Below, piece after piece: positions 43,621-54,215 of a stretch of DNA of 64,000 bases (within the stretch, counting starts at the first letter, position 1; every line of letters begins with the position of its first letter). Location of the stretch: positions 92,940,615-93,004,614 of the forward strand of contig OX388346.1 in the NCBI GenBank assembly GCA_947579665.1, in the 5' to 3' direction. The position numbers and the translations under genes are program-made. Source of the stretch: Sympetrum striolatum (lineage: Eukaryota > Arthropoda > Insecta > Odonata > Libellulidae). A model generated the notes under the pieces. It searched no databases. It had not been told where the DNA came from and worked only from the letters and a program-made list of their open reading frames with translations.

Positions 43621-43965
43621 CTTTCTCCCTATACGTAGTATAGAGAAAGTATTGTACAACATTTGTATGAAACCTTTTTTCGTTACTCTGATTATTTAGG
43701 AGTTATTCTTGTAATATGGTTAACCGGAAGTTATTTTTTATCCAAAAATGGAAGTTTTTCATACATATCTCTGTCAAAATGCAATGTAGGTATATCCAAT
43801 TACCTACAAAAGTTATAGATAATGTACTTTGCTACAACTTTTGTTTGAAACATTTTTCTGTAACACTCATTGTTTTGGAGTTATTTATATAAAACCGGCA
43901 TAGGCTTCAGTATTAAATACATATGGAGAAAGTCATGTGTTGGCCACATCAGATTTTTATTATTA
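43619..43965 (+). mobile_element. GT-element family, short copy D
   Basis: Starts ACTTTCTCCCTATACGTAG and ends ATATGGAGAAAGTCATGTGTTGG...CACATCAG. It keeps both termini and one ACCGGAAGT region, but the GT tract and one sub-unit are missing, so it is an internal deletion derivative. Confidence 0.65.
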
Positions 43966-44900
43966 TGTATTCATCATCATCACGGGTGATCTGCCTCTTG
44001 GCAGGCGTAGCCATGGGTAAGAAACGTCTCCACCTTTCTTCCAGGTCCATAAAAGCTCTCTTCATGTTAGCATATGATGGTCCTTTTATATTGTCCAGCA
44101 TCTGAAATCTCTCTCATCCCAATCCTCTTTTCCATTCTACCATTCCTTCTATCCCGTCCCTTATCAACCACCAAGTGCCCTATCCAGTTCCACATCTCCA
44201 GTTTTTCTCATCCTCAATGCACTGTACAGAGAAACACTCCTGACACAGCCCTTCGCAAGTATTTTCCTCAGTTCTTTATCCAGCGATCCACACAATAAAT
44301 TCCTATTCTTATGGAAGCCTTTCTTTGCCATTGGAATCATTTCCTATATTTCTGTGGTACATCTCAAGCCTACCCTGATGCTTCTTTCCAGGTATTTAAA
44401 GCACTTCACCTGTTCGATCCCTTCCCCCATTCTTCTGCCTCTTCCTCCGAAAACCATTCTCTTAGTTTTCTTTTTCTTCATTTGCGTACCGTTATCTTCC
44501 AACGTGGTGCTTTGCTCTGCTCACATCTGTATCACTTCTTGGCAGAAAGTAGTTTACCTTCTGCCAATAGAACCATACCGTCTTCACACCTGATACATTC
44601 ATCACTTCTTCAACCAACATACACGTTCTATCCCTCAAAAGAATCATTCAAAATGTCCTCTAAATAGATATTTAATAGAGTCGGTTATAAGCAGCATCCA
44701 TTTCTGACTTCTCATCCTATCCTACATTCTAACTATTTATCTACCTTCTTCTAATCCTCCCTATTGTTCTCCCGTTTACGTGGAAGTCCCTGATCAACCT
44801 CCGTCCAATCTACTCCGTGCTTTTTTCAGAACCTTCATAAGTTAATCGCATCTCACACAGTCATAAGCTTTCGTAATCCTTCCTTGAAGGTGCGGGGTAC
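43966..44900 (-). pseudogene. Decayed 3' half of a LINE reverse transcriptase
   Basis: Many stops and shifts, but on the minus strand recognisable order remains: a weak post-catalytic region, then KLEMWNWIGH, KGRDRRNGRMEKR, MLDNIKGPSYANMKRAF and a final PAKRQITRDD before a GATGAT-type tail. This is the C-terminal layout of RTE/Jockey-like LINEs. It is an old, dead copy. Confidence 0.55.
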
Positions 44901-45934
44901 TGGAGGACCCCAAAATAGCTAAATTCAATAGAAAAGTTTTATTTTCAACCACATATGTTTCTTATTCCATGTATTCATGCATCAATGTTTCTTTTATGTT
45001 ATGAAATTGAAAGAAATTTGTTTCACAGGCTCATTTCCAAAATATCTTTAGTTTTTGAATGGGGTGCCAAAGTACCCCGCACAGCCACTTTTGCTTGGTT
45101 TGCTATACACAATGTCATGTCATGTGATTGTGGCAATCAGTCACCCTATCTCATGGATTTTTAAATTGATTCATTATTTATTCATTAACAGTAATTATAT
45201 CATATTATCATCCCAAATCTCATGTACAGGGATGTTTTTGATCGTGGTGTTGGAGTGATAATTCTCATAAACTTTCATAATTTAATTTCCTCTATGATGA
45301 TTGAAAAATATTATTTCCGTAAATATGGCTTAAACATACACTCATATTGCTTTAAAGCGGAAGCATTACTTGATTTATTAGAACTAAATAATTTTCAATA
45401 AAACTTAAATTATATTTCATGCAGTTACTTTTGTCACACTTACAACCTCTGTTCAGTTACCCTGGAATCCAAAAAAGGAGAAATTCTTTTTGCATTTACA
45501 AAAACTGTTTATCGATCTCAAAGTGATAATAATAATGAATAACTTATCTGTTTCTAAGAGGCAACTTTTTTGCAGAGAGTGAGGGTGATACAGTGTGATA
45601 ACTGAAACTATTGTATGGATTTTCCAGTGTCATCTTCTTTAAATACCAGGAAATTTAACAGCTAATTCGAAATATTTCTTGGCATACTTTAGTTTTAGCT
45701 CTCAGTACTTTGATAAAAATGAATTTAATCGAGAAAATCAAACATATTACACAATATCTCTTCAACTCTCAGTACATGAGCGGTAGAGGCGATTGAAATG
45801 TTGTTCTTCTTTTTCATTCTCCTTTAACATTTATGCCATATATCTGCTTTAATGAAAACTAGTGCTTCTTTGTTTATATTTTGGTATTTCTCTACTGAAG
45901 TTCTTTGGTCTTCATATTACATTTTTTGGAATTC
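44901..45934. other. No gene seen
   Basis: AT-rich sequence with short frames only (for example 44955-45164). Nothing that I can support. Confidence 0.45.
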
Positions 45935-46410
45935 TTACAGATAAACCAGGGGCAGAAAAGCAGAATTTCGATTGAAAATATTGAATGAAGCAAATCCAGC
46001 GACAAAATTATGATTCATCAACAGGGAATTAATGTTATGATGTTCTATTTTTCTATGAAAAATAGTGTTTAATATCGTTGAAAATAACAAAGGAACCGAA
46101 TTGAAGAATAGAGCGCATATCGCCAGATAAGTATTTTTGATGACCTTGTTAATTTCCAGAAACATAGAAACCGTGTTTCGTTGATCAAAAGGAAAGAATG
46201 TTTCTGAATGAAAAAAATATGGAATTCCTATTCCTGAAACGAAAGGCATGACCAATCCGATATTTTTATGTAAGTGGGACAATAAGTAGTTAATGGCGAT
46301 CCTTAAAAAACAAGGATGATTGAGTCTGTACTTCACAGAACACCGATTCAGAGCGATAAATATTCTTAAACTTCTTAGATAGCCAATTCTATTTTTAGCG
46401 TCATTGTTTT
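45935..46410 (-). pseudogene. Possible chemoreceptor-like membrane ORF fragment
   Basis: A minus-strand frame of about 155 codons with two or three hydrophobic stretches and a central ETFFPFDQRN followed by FLEINKVIKNTYLAICALFF. Insect odorant receptors often have an aromatic-P-F/Y-D turn ahead of transmembrane helix 4, so an odorant-receptor exon or relic is one reading. No start exon, no C-terminal TYYF-type motif and no clear splice sites were found. It could equally be a chance AT-rich hydrophobic frame. Confidence 0.25.
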
Positions 46411-46814
46411 TATTTCATTGGATACGTATCTTTGGTAACTTCCAAGAAAAATATAATTGACATAAATCGCAGCCTAACGCGCAAATGGGACTAAATGAGA
46501 CCCAATGAAACCGATTATCAAGTGGTAAATTATATCATGGTAAATTGGAATTTAATACAGTAATTAACAGTTTCATAACCATAAATTATTTCCAATTGAT
46601 AATTTCTCGCTTTTAACATATGTCGATCTCTTTCTCTACTTGTTAATCGTGAGATCCAAATGATAATTAATTAATAATATATTAATATATAAATGAATAT
46701 CTGCTTCGAAGTTATTCTACTACGCGACCAATCATCATCACTCGTCATTTTTCACTCATTTCATTGAGTTCATATCAGCTCATTGGTCCAAATCGATTTT
46801 AATTTTTATCAACC

Positions 46815-46980
46815 CGATAATATATCCTATCTTTTAAAGTTCTCGTTATGTCTACGAAATACTGATATCAGCCGGTTCATTGATTATCTGAATTCCGCTG
46901 ATCATCCTCTCGACTTCTTCTACTGCTTACGAGGATGGTTTTCAGCATTATCAGTCTTGATCAAGATATTTGCTTGGCAA
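46815..46980 (+). repeat. Upstream segmental-duplication block, copy 2
   Basis: Homologous to 25255-25400 (CGAAATACTGATATCAGCCGG and GATTATCTGAATTC). It lies upstream of the duplicated promoter-like block at 48030-48480, in the same order as before EcKL gene 1. Confidence 0.6.
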
Positions 46981-47059
46981 CTATTGATTTTGTAAAATGG
47001 TAAATGTAAATGAATTGAAAATATACGCTGATAAGTACATCATTTTTGCTTAACCATCT

Positions 47060-47165
47060 TTATTCCTTTTCCAAGGGTTAAGTGTAAGAAAGGGTTAGGT
47101 GTAAGAAGAGACTTGATAGTCTCAATCTCGTCCTGAATGAATTCCTTTTATTATTATTATTTCCT
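47060..47165 (+). mobile_element. LINE 3' end with hairpin and ATT tail
   Basis: GTTAGGTGTAAGAA is followed by the hairpin GAGACTTGATAGTCTC (47108-47123), CAATCTCGTCC and a (TTA)n tail. Same 3' terminus as at 43571 and 63027. No RT sequence remains. Confidence 0.6.
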
Positions 47166-47364
47166 ATTTTGTGAGAAGAGTTTTAAAAAAGGCATTGGAT
47201 ATTTTTTCAATGACTAAAAAAGTTTCTTCTGTGATCAGTTTTTTTATATATATTTTTTCCAGCTAGACGAGTTAGAAAGGTAAAGACAGTTTTTCTTTCA
47301 ATTCTTTTCGTCTCATTACAGTTTACGACTGTGACAATAATAATTAATTGGAATTATGACCGAT

Positions 47365-47430
47365 GGTGTACGTATTAAAAATAATAAACGTGTTTTATTG
47401 AGGCGAAATTGAGACTTTTAAGTCTCTTAT
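47365..47430 (-). mobile_element. LINE 3' end (minus strand)
   Basis: Minus strand: GAGACTTAAAAGTCTC (47411-47426) followed by AATTTCGCCTCAATAAA and an AT-rich trinucleotide tail. This is the fourth copy of the same LINE terminus. Confidence 0.5.
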
Positions 47431-48029
47431 TATATCTAGCCCTTCGTCATATAAATTTTAAAGAAAGAGAGAGTTTGAAAAATTACACAGAAGAAAACAA
47501 AATTGCGGATTTAAAAACTTAAGGTTTAGCTTAAAAGAATATACACCGTAGCAGAAAAACACCCGTGTGAAAACCTTTGAACCCTTTAGATAGTTAAGTA
47601 AATTCTTATGCAGAAGCAAGTTAAGATATCAAAGGCAAACCAGAAAACACATATACATATTCGCATAAATAAACCGAAATAAATGTTTGCATAATGGTGG
47701 AGAACATAATGGAAAGCAAGTAATAAGGTTATAAGAAAAATAACCTCAAAACTAAAATGACAATAGAATAGTGGGTATTAAGAATTCACTAGAATAACCA
47801 GAGTTGTCAACACTAGCTTACAAGATCAATGAAAATTCCAAAAAAGTCAATTTTTGTATAGATGAAATGCGTTTATAAAAACATTTAAGTTTCTAATAAA
47901 AATTCAATGTATTGACAATTTTTGGCATTCTTTAATGAATTTAATGAGCAATATTGTTCTAAAAGCCACTAAGAAAAGCAAGGGCCCTCCCAATCCTACT
48001 CATTTTTCTCATCACTCTCCAAACCTCTT

Positions 48030-48480
48030 CGTAGGTATGACGGAGCGGACAAAGATTCAATCAGCCATCAGTTCATAGTACAGATGGAAATATTTTCCAT
48101 AGCATCACAATGACTTGTATCTTTTCCGTTGTTACAGGATTCATTTGTGCATACAATTCGCTCTACGATCATATTGGGTCGTTGGCTCAAGGGCAAGGGA
48201 GACAGATGGCGTTTTATACCTTTAATTGTCCTTGAGTGATATAGCTGAATGCATTACTATCATCCGAACATTTTCGGTCCAATCTTGACAATACGGTTCC
48301 ATTATTATCCAATATTTCATTTTTTGCAAGTCAACATTAAAAAGTTGCAAAATAAACTTGCGTTTGGTCCAGAGTGTTATTGTTCAATGTGGAATGTCAT
48401 GCGGAACAGAGGAGGAAGTATTAAGTGCTCCGTTGCGCAACTGAGGAAGAATACATCAGAACCCATCCTCCTCTAGCCGA
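48030..48480 (+). repeat. Second copy of the EcKL upstream region
   Basis: Ordered matches to 26740-27300, including the AAGTGCTCCGTTGCGCAA 18-mer at 48423-48440. In gene 1 this block lies about 140 bp from the ATG. Here the next EcKL start is 2.5 kb away, so an insertion or rearrangement has split the promoter region from gene 2. Confidence 0.6.
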
Positions 48481-48895
48481 GTACGAAGATAGAATAACTG
48501 CCTATGTAACGGAGCGTCGTAAATAACTACCTTCTATGCCCTTTGGCTTGCCATTGCTTGGAAGAAGTGAGACAATTTTTTATTCGTGATACAAATAGTG
48601 GTTCCTGATTTAAATAAATGTACGTCCACAATGAGGGAAAATCGGGTTCCGATACATTTTTATTAACTTTTATTGACCATTGAAAATCCACTTTTTCGTA
48701 GGTAAATTTTGTTTCCTTTTCGTTTCAAAAAGGAGGTTTATATTCCGGTACATTAGAAAGTGATTCAGAAATCAGAAGAATATAAACATAAGAAATTCGT
48801 TACGATACTTAATACGTGAAATATATATAAATTAAACATTCGATATGTAGATAAAACGCTCGAAATTGAATTTATAGAGCCTCCGCATTTAAATC

Positions 48896-49300
48896 GTGAA
48901 TCTTCTATTCCGCAGACGATGCAAATTACTGAGAAAGTTCATTCTTGAGGTGGTTTTCTTCATGTTTTCCATCACGTTGCTGCGGTTTTCCTCGTTTTAT
49001 AATTTTCCGCATTGTTTCGAAGATATCCATTGCTCAGGGATATCTCTAAATTTTGGTTTTAGATACCTTATTAAACTAAAACATACATCATTCATAATTC
49101 ATCATCCAATTCTAGAATAATACTTATTCATGTGGTCTCCTTACCATAATGTACATAAACAAGTCGTTGAGAAGGTGCAAAATAGATTCATACGCATCAT
49201 TGCATGTAATTCTAACTCAAAATCTAAGTCATTTCTTGCAACGGTATGAGTCCAATCTAACATAATGTTACGGTAAATATATTTCTTCATAACGTAGAGT
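48896..49300 (+). pseudogene. Decayed LINE C-terminal fragment
   Basis: Around 49080-49210 two adjacent frames read HHPILE and then MWSPYHNVHKQVVEKVQNRF, corresponding to the RPILEY..VWSPY....LE.VQ.RF region near the C-terminus of many non-LTR reverse transcriptases. The rest is too decayed to align by eye. Confidence 0.45.
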
Positions 49301-50880
49301 CAATTGACCAAATTAGTGAGGTTTCATGTCCCCCCCCAAAAAAAACACTAGGAATAAATTACTTCTTCCAATGACAATGGGAACGAGAAATTATACATAC
49401 TTCTCACCTATTCTAAAAGCAATGACAAATCACAATTCTGTAGGAGATAAATAGATATGTTTAACAAAAAGTTACGATTGTTATAAGAAAATTTAAATCA
49501 TTATATATTTAGCTGAATATCTATGTAAGAGCAACTTTAAAAAAAATTAGTGTGTACAAGCCAAATCTATCAAGTGTAAATTAATTTGTATCTAAATCGT
49601 AGCATTGATATTTTATATTGTATTAGTTCATACTATATTTATTATATTTATGAATTTTATAGATTTTACCTTGTTTTTTAAGGTGATACTCTAATATTTA
49701 GACTTAATTTTATGACTGATCTTCAATTCTACCTTAATAATATTTTTTTATTACCTATATTTGCTGATTTAGCAAACATGATTTTAACTGAAAGCTCTTA
49801 CGTTTTCCTTTGGAGCGCTGTCTTTTACGTCCAATAGTATTTTTTACAGGTCACTTCCTTGTACCTTTTCCTGTTATATTTCTCTTTAATTTAATTTTCC
49901 CCATTCCTCAATAATCCCTTACGCAAATTCTTCTGAACCATAGTCGGTATATCTTATAAGTTGTATCAATTCCCGCACGTTCTCTCGATTTACGTTTATT
50001 TTTGGATCGATCCGATTTTTTCTCGATTAAATTTATGTAAAACAAACTACTTTTAACGCTGAGTTCGATCTGCAGGAATATTATACTGCATTCATTGTAT
50101 AGATAGCTTTATCTGTATGAAGATATGCGAAAATAGGATTAAATGAAACATATTCTCCAATTCCAAATAAAGTTATTCATTTTCATTCCGATTATTTCAG
50201 GTGCAAATACAAATGCAATAATAATAGAAAAATTCAACAACAACGTTTATATTTTGGAAAAGAGCTACATAATAATTATGAGAAATAAATGATATTTTTA
50301 TACCGGAATTATTTACAAAAGTTCAATTTAAGTAAATGCCATTAGAGAGAAATTTTCTGAGCTCATATTTTCCCGCTTGCTTCTCACAATATATTCAAAC
50401 TGTGAATGGGTCACAACTTTTATGATCACAAGTTTTATCAGCTATTCATTTCATTAGTTGTTTCAGTTTGCAAGGCTTAGACATGTGAATTTAAATGCAT
50501 AATTAACTATGATTCAGCAACACGGACATAATTCGTAGTCAGTCCAAGCCCTGATTACATAAATATTGATATCTTATTGTCAGTCTGTTTTATTTTTTTC
50601 TATTATTTATTCATTCGTAGAGAGAAAGAAGCTGGGATGCGGTATTAATGGTAGTTGGCATAAAGCAGATATAGTGTTATAGATTCATTTCTCCAACAAT
50701 TCTTCAAGGATTTACAATCGCAAATCTGAGAGATGTCATTTATTGGTCAGCGGGAGAAAGATATAAATTGCTGCCAAATACTTAATACCTAAGAAGTCGG
50801 TCCTTGGCCTTGATTGTCACGAAGCAATTGAAACGTCCTCGACTCGATAGAATGGCAAGTGTCGGCTCTGGCGTGGTAAT
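49301..50880. other. AT-rich, no gene seen
   Basis: No supported feature. This is the stretch that separates the duplicated upstream block from EcKL gene 2. Confidence 0.45.
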
Positions 50881-50962
50881 CGTCGAGAGAGCGGATGACG
50901 AAAGAGGTGACAAGATAAGTCGCCGTTCAACGAAGGGAGCATTCTGCTTTGCGGAGCGCACC

Positions 50963-52288
50963 ATGGAGGACCTCTCTTTGCTGATAGACCGCGAGGAGCT
51001 AAGGCGCGCTGCAGCAAAAGCAGAGGGCGTCAAAGACGTGCAGTTATGTGGTCCTATCGAGGTGAAGAGAGCCACCAAAGCCATCGAGGGGTTCACTTCT
51101 TTGGTGCTGAGAGTCACTTACCAACTAGAAGACCTTCGACGGAGAGTAATTGTGGTCAAACGAATGCCTAATGTGGAGAGCCAGATGGAGCTGGCGACGC
51201 AGTGCCGGGTGTTCGACCGAGAGGGTGCCTTCTTCGATAAAGTGGTGCCTCTAATGGAGGCAGCGGCCAATGGTAAAGTTGAATTTCCATTGCCCAAGTG
51301 TTACCTAGTCGCTACGGGCCAAAAGGAAAAGGACGCCATCTTCATGGAAGATCTTGCGGATGGTGGTTACCGCACGCCGGGAAACGAATACCTATCCGAT
51401 GGGTTGGATCTACCCCACTGCTTGGTGGTGTTCAAGAGGCTGGGCGTCTTGCATGGTGCAGCGATAGCGGCCGAGAGGAGACTTCCTGCCGAGTCAGCTG
51501 GATGGGTCCATATCAAAGCGTTTGCCAAAGATGCCATCTGTTACGAGACGGACCCATCGGAGCCTCCGATGCCTTTGCTAGGGATGGTGGATAAGGGTTT
51601 GGAGACGGTGGAAACTCTCTCTAAGGAAATAGATGGAATGCCCAAGGAAGCATTGGCTTCCGGGGCTTTAGCCAAGGTTTTCGCTGAGGTGTGGCCATAC
51701 ATGTGTAAAGTAGTGCGTCGAGACCCCAGCGGCCGCAACCTGCTTTGCCACGGAGACTGCTGGATGAGAAACATGATGTTCGGATACCAGGAAGGTTCCA
51801 ACGACCCTTTTGATGTTAAATTCATTGATTTGCAGATAGTTAGGTACTGCAATCCGAGCCTTGATATCAATTACTTCATGTACCTCAATACCATAAGATC
51901 TTTCAGAGATCGTCATCTGGAGCAGTTGGTGAGAGAATACTATGAATCCTTGTCTGAGACCCTTCGGATTATGGAAGCAGGCCCTCCGCCGTTCTCTTTC
52001 GCAGATTTGATGTCAGATATCCTAGGAGAGTACAGGTTCTTTGGGGTAATAATAGGCGTTTTGTTCGCCCCAATTCTGCGGCTAGGTGAAGACTTTGTGC
52101 CCTCAACGGCGGAGGAAATGACACCTGAGCAATTCAAAGACTTCTTCGAGACTGGAAGCGCCTCTAAGATCCGCGCTCGATTTGCCAGTGATCCCAAGTA
52201 TCGGTCTGCAATGGAGGAATGTATTCGAGAGTTTGTCGAAGTATCTGTCCCACGAGTTCAAGCAATGACGGGTGAATCGAGGCAATAA
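50963..52288 (+). CDS. EcKL/CHK kinase-like protein 2 (paralogue of gene 1)
   Basis: A 441-residue product, the same length as gene 1, if started at the homologous ATG (50963, again ACCATGG). The frame is open further upstream and an in-frame ATG at 50852 would add 37 residues, but that part is homologous to the 5' UTR of gene 1, so the downstream start is preferred. Key residues are kept: VIVVKRMP lysine, IFMEDLA, the catalytic loop HGDCWMRN and FIDLQ. Some patches are identical at the nucleotide level to gene 1 (about 51034-51165), while others, such as residues around 190-210, differ widely. Likely a cytosolic small-molecule kinase with a different substrate range from gene 1. Confidence 0.92.
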   Translation: MEDLSLLIDREELRRAAAKAEGVKDVQLCGPIEVKRATKAIEGFTSLVLRVTYQLEDLRRRVIVVKRMPNVESQMELATQCRVFDREGAFFDKVVPLMEAAANGKVEFPLPKCYLVATGQKEKDAIFMEDLADGGYRTPGNEYLSDGLDLPHCLVVFKRLGVLHGAAIAAERRLPAESAGWVHIKAFAKDAICYETDPSEPPMPLLGMVDKGLETVETLSKEIDGMPKEALASGALAKVFAEVWPYMCKVVRRDPSGRNLLCHGDCWMRNMMFGYQEGSNDPFDVKFIDLQIVRYCNPSLDINYFMYLNTIRSFRDRHLEQLVREYYESLSETLRIMEAGPPPFSFADLMSDILGEYRFFGVIIGVLFAPILRLGEDFVPSTAEEMTPEQFKDFFETGSASKIRARFASDPKYRSAMEECIREFVEVSVPRVQAMTGESRQ

Positions 52289-54215
52289 TGTGTCCCTAAT
52301 TTCACGATCATCCAACGGTGTATCCATCCCACCAAACTTTCGTACCACAGTAATAGGCAAATTCCTAAGCTCCTCAGTTGGGTTTTCTTCCTCCTCATGT
52401 TGCACTGTCCCTACCTTTTGTCCCTTTACCCCACGTTTCACATTTTCTCGTGCTACTCTACTACCGCGTAAGTAAACATCCAAAAGCGTCATAATATTTT
52501 CATGATAAAAACCTTGGACTATAGCTAAATTAATTTCAAGTAATATATTCTGGCAATGTTATTAGTTATGCAGAAAAGTTACCGAGCACGTTTTGACACT
52601 AGGTTTTTACATTATTAATTCATCCAAGTGAAAAATGTGGAAAGACTTAAATGGTAATAAATTTTAAGATCTTGTCGATTTTCAAGGATATTATGTTATA
52701 AATATTATTCTCTCGCCTTTAACGCATGTTTTATCAAAGAACTTTTTGGAATTTCAGACTGCTTATATTTGGGATTCAAAAATAACTAGCAATATTTTTT
52801 TTAACTTTTATGAGTCCCCCGCTTAAGAAAATATACGTGCATATGCTAACATGTATGACTCTTTTTCCAACTTTATTCACAACAACCCATATAATTTTTA
52901 TGTAGGCTATGAAATGTGCTTCAAAAAGCAATTTGGCATTTTGAGGTCATGATATTCGCGATTTGTTTCTGATAATTCAAAATAAAAGCGAGATATTACA
53001 GATCAAATGGCTTTCTTTATAAGCTACTTGTTGGTCAGTAAAGGTAAGTAAATCCCTTTTTATAGAAACTGAAAGATTGCATGACATTCTTTATTCTTCA
53101 TTTGTGAAAAAGGCAGTGATTTTCAGTTACCAAGGAAGTATATTTTCATAAAAATTATGAAGATGAAAAAATATTAGAAGGGTGAAAATATAGAAAACAT
53201 CAAGTACTATTACTGTTATATATTTTGTAATATGTATAATTATTTTAAGCAAAATCGATTATTAAGCCTTTCCAAACAGTAATCGTTGTTGATTCAATGT
53301 AGAATCATGCAGAAGGTGCACCCATTAGTGTATTAGTACTTTAGTTTCTCGCTTTCACTTACATTGAATTGATTAAGATGCCTATTGTGCTGGTTTTAAA
53401 TCTGAGAGCTAAAAATAGTGTTCTTGGTACACTGTTGGCAGTGAGCTAGATAAAAAATAATTTACATTTTTGGATATCGGCTATGAAAATAAAAATACGG
53501 TCACCATAATTCAAAGGGCAATAATTACAACATATTCAATTCAATGAGAAAAAATCCCGTTTTTTACCACCAACAAATGCACTCTGGGATAAGGATATAC
53601 GTAAAATAGTTGAATTAGTACTGTCCATAAGAAATTCAACTCATCAGAGTCATCATCATCGTAAATCTTAAATTACATCCTTAATTAAGACCAGTTGGAG
53701 GTATTTTAGCGCTCCGGAGTCATGCAGACGTATGAAAGTCCTTTTAAAATGTCAATATTCCAGATTTAGACTTATTTTTTAATAAATTTATCGCAATCAC
53801 TACAAATAATTTCAAAAATCTATTTAGTTAGATAATATTATTGTAATTGCTCTAAGTACAATCACTGTAATATTTCAATTTAAGAAAATGTTTAGTTTGA
53901 TTGGAAGTGAATACACCATAAAAAAGGCGACTTTCATCCTCACAGTCGATGGCTTATCTTCATTCGAAATTAATTCAACAGCGCTACTCAAGAAAAATTT
54001 CAACGTAAAACTTTCTGATATGCACTATTTTAAGATTGCTTGAATATTTCCATTGAAAACCACACATATTTTTTTAAGAAAAAAATTAACCAGTTCTCCT
54101 ATTCCGGGTTTATTCATCTGGTAAAGAACCATGCATTATTATGAACCTAATATTTATGCTTCATAATACTGGGTTTAAATGATTACAGTTGAATATTTGC
54201 AATATTAATACAACT
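52289..54215. other. 3' flank and AT-rich intergenic DNA
   Basis: The first 60 bases resemble the 3' flank of gene 1. The antisense frame that covers this part is most likely chance. AT-rich beyond. Confidence 0.45.

Noticed and set aside
44311..44667. 118-codon plus-strand frame rich in Ser and Phe
   Set aside because: Antisense to a decayed LINE reverse transcriptase that reads clearly on the minus strand.
50804..50962. N-terminal extension of EcKL protein 2
   Set aside because: The extra sequence is homologous to the 5' UTR of gene 1, where the frame is closed by a TAA. The shared ACCATGG start is preferred.
52103..52492. 129-codon minus-strand frame overlapping the end of EcKL gene 2
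   Set aside because: Half is antisense to coding sequence and the rest covers the 3' flank. No motif.
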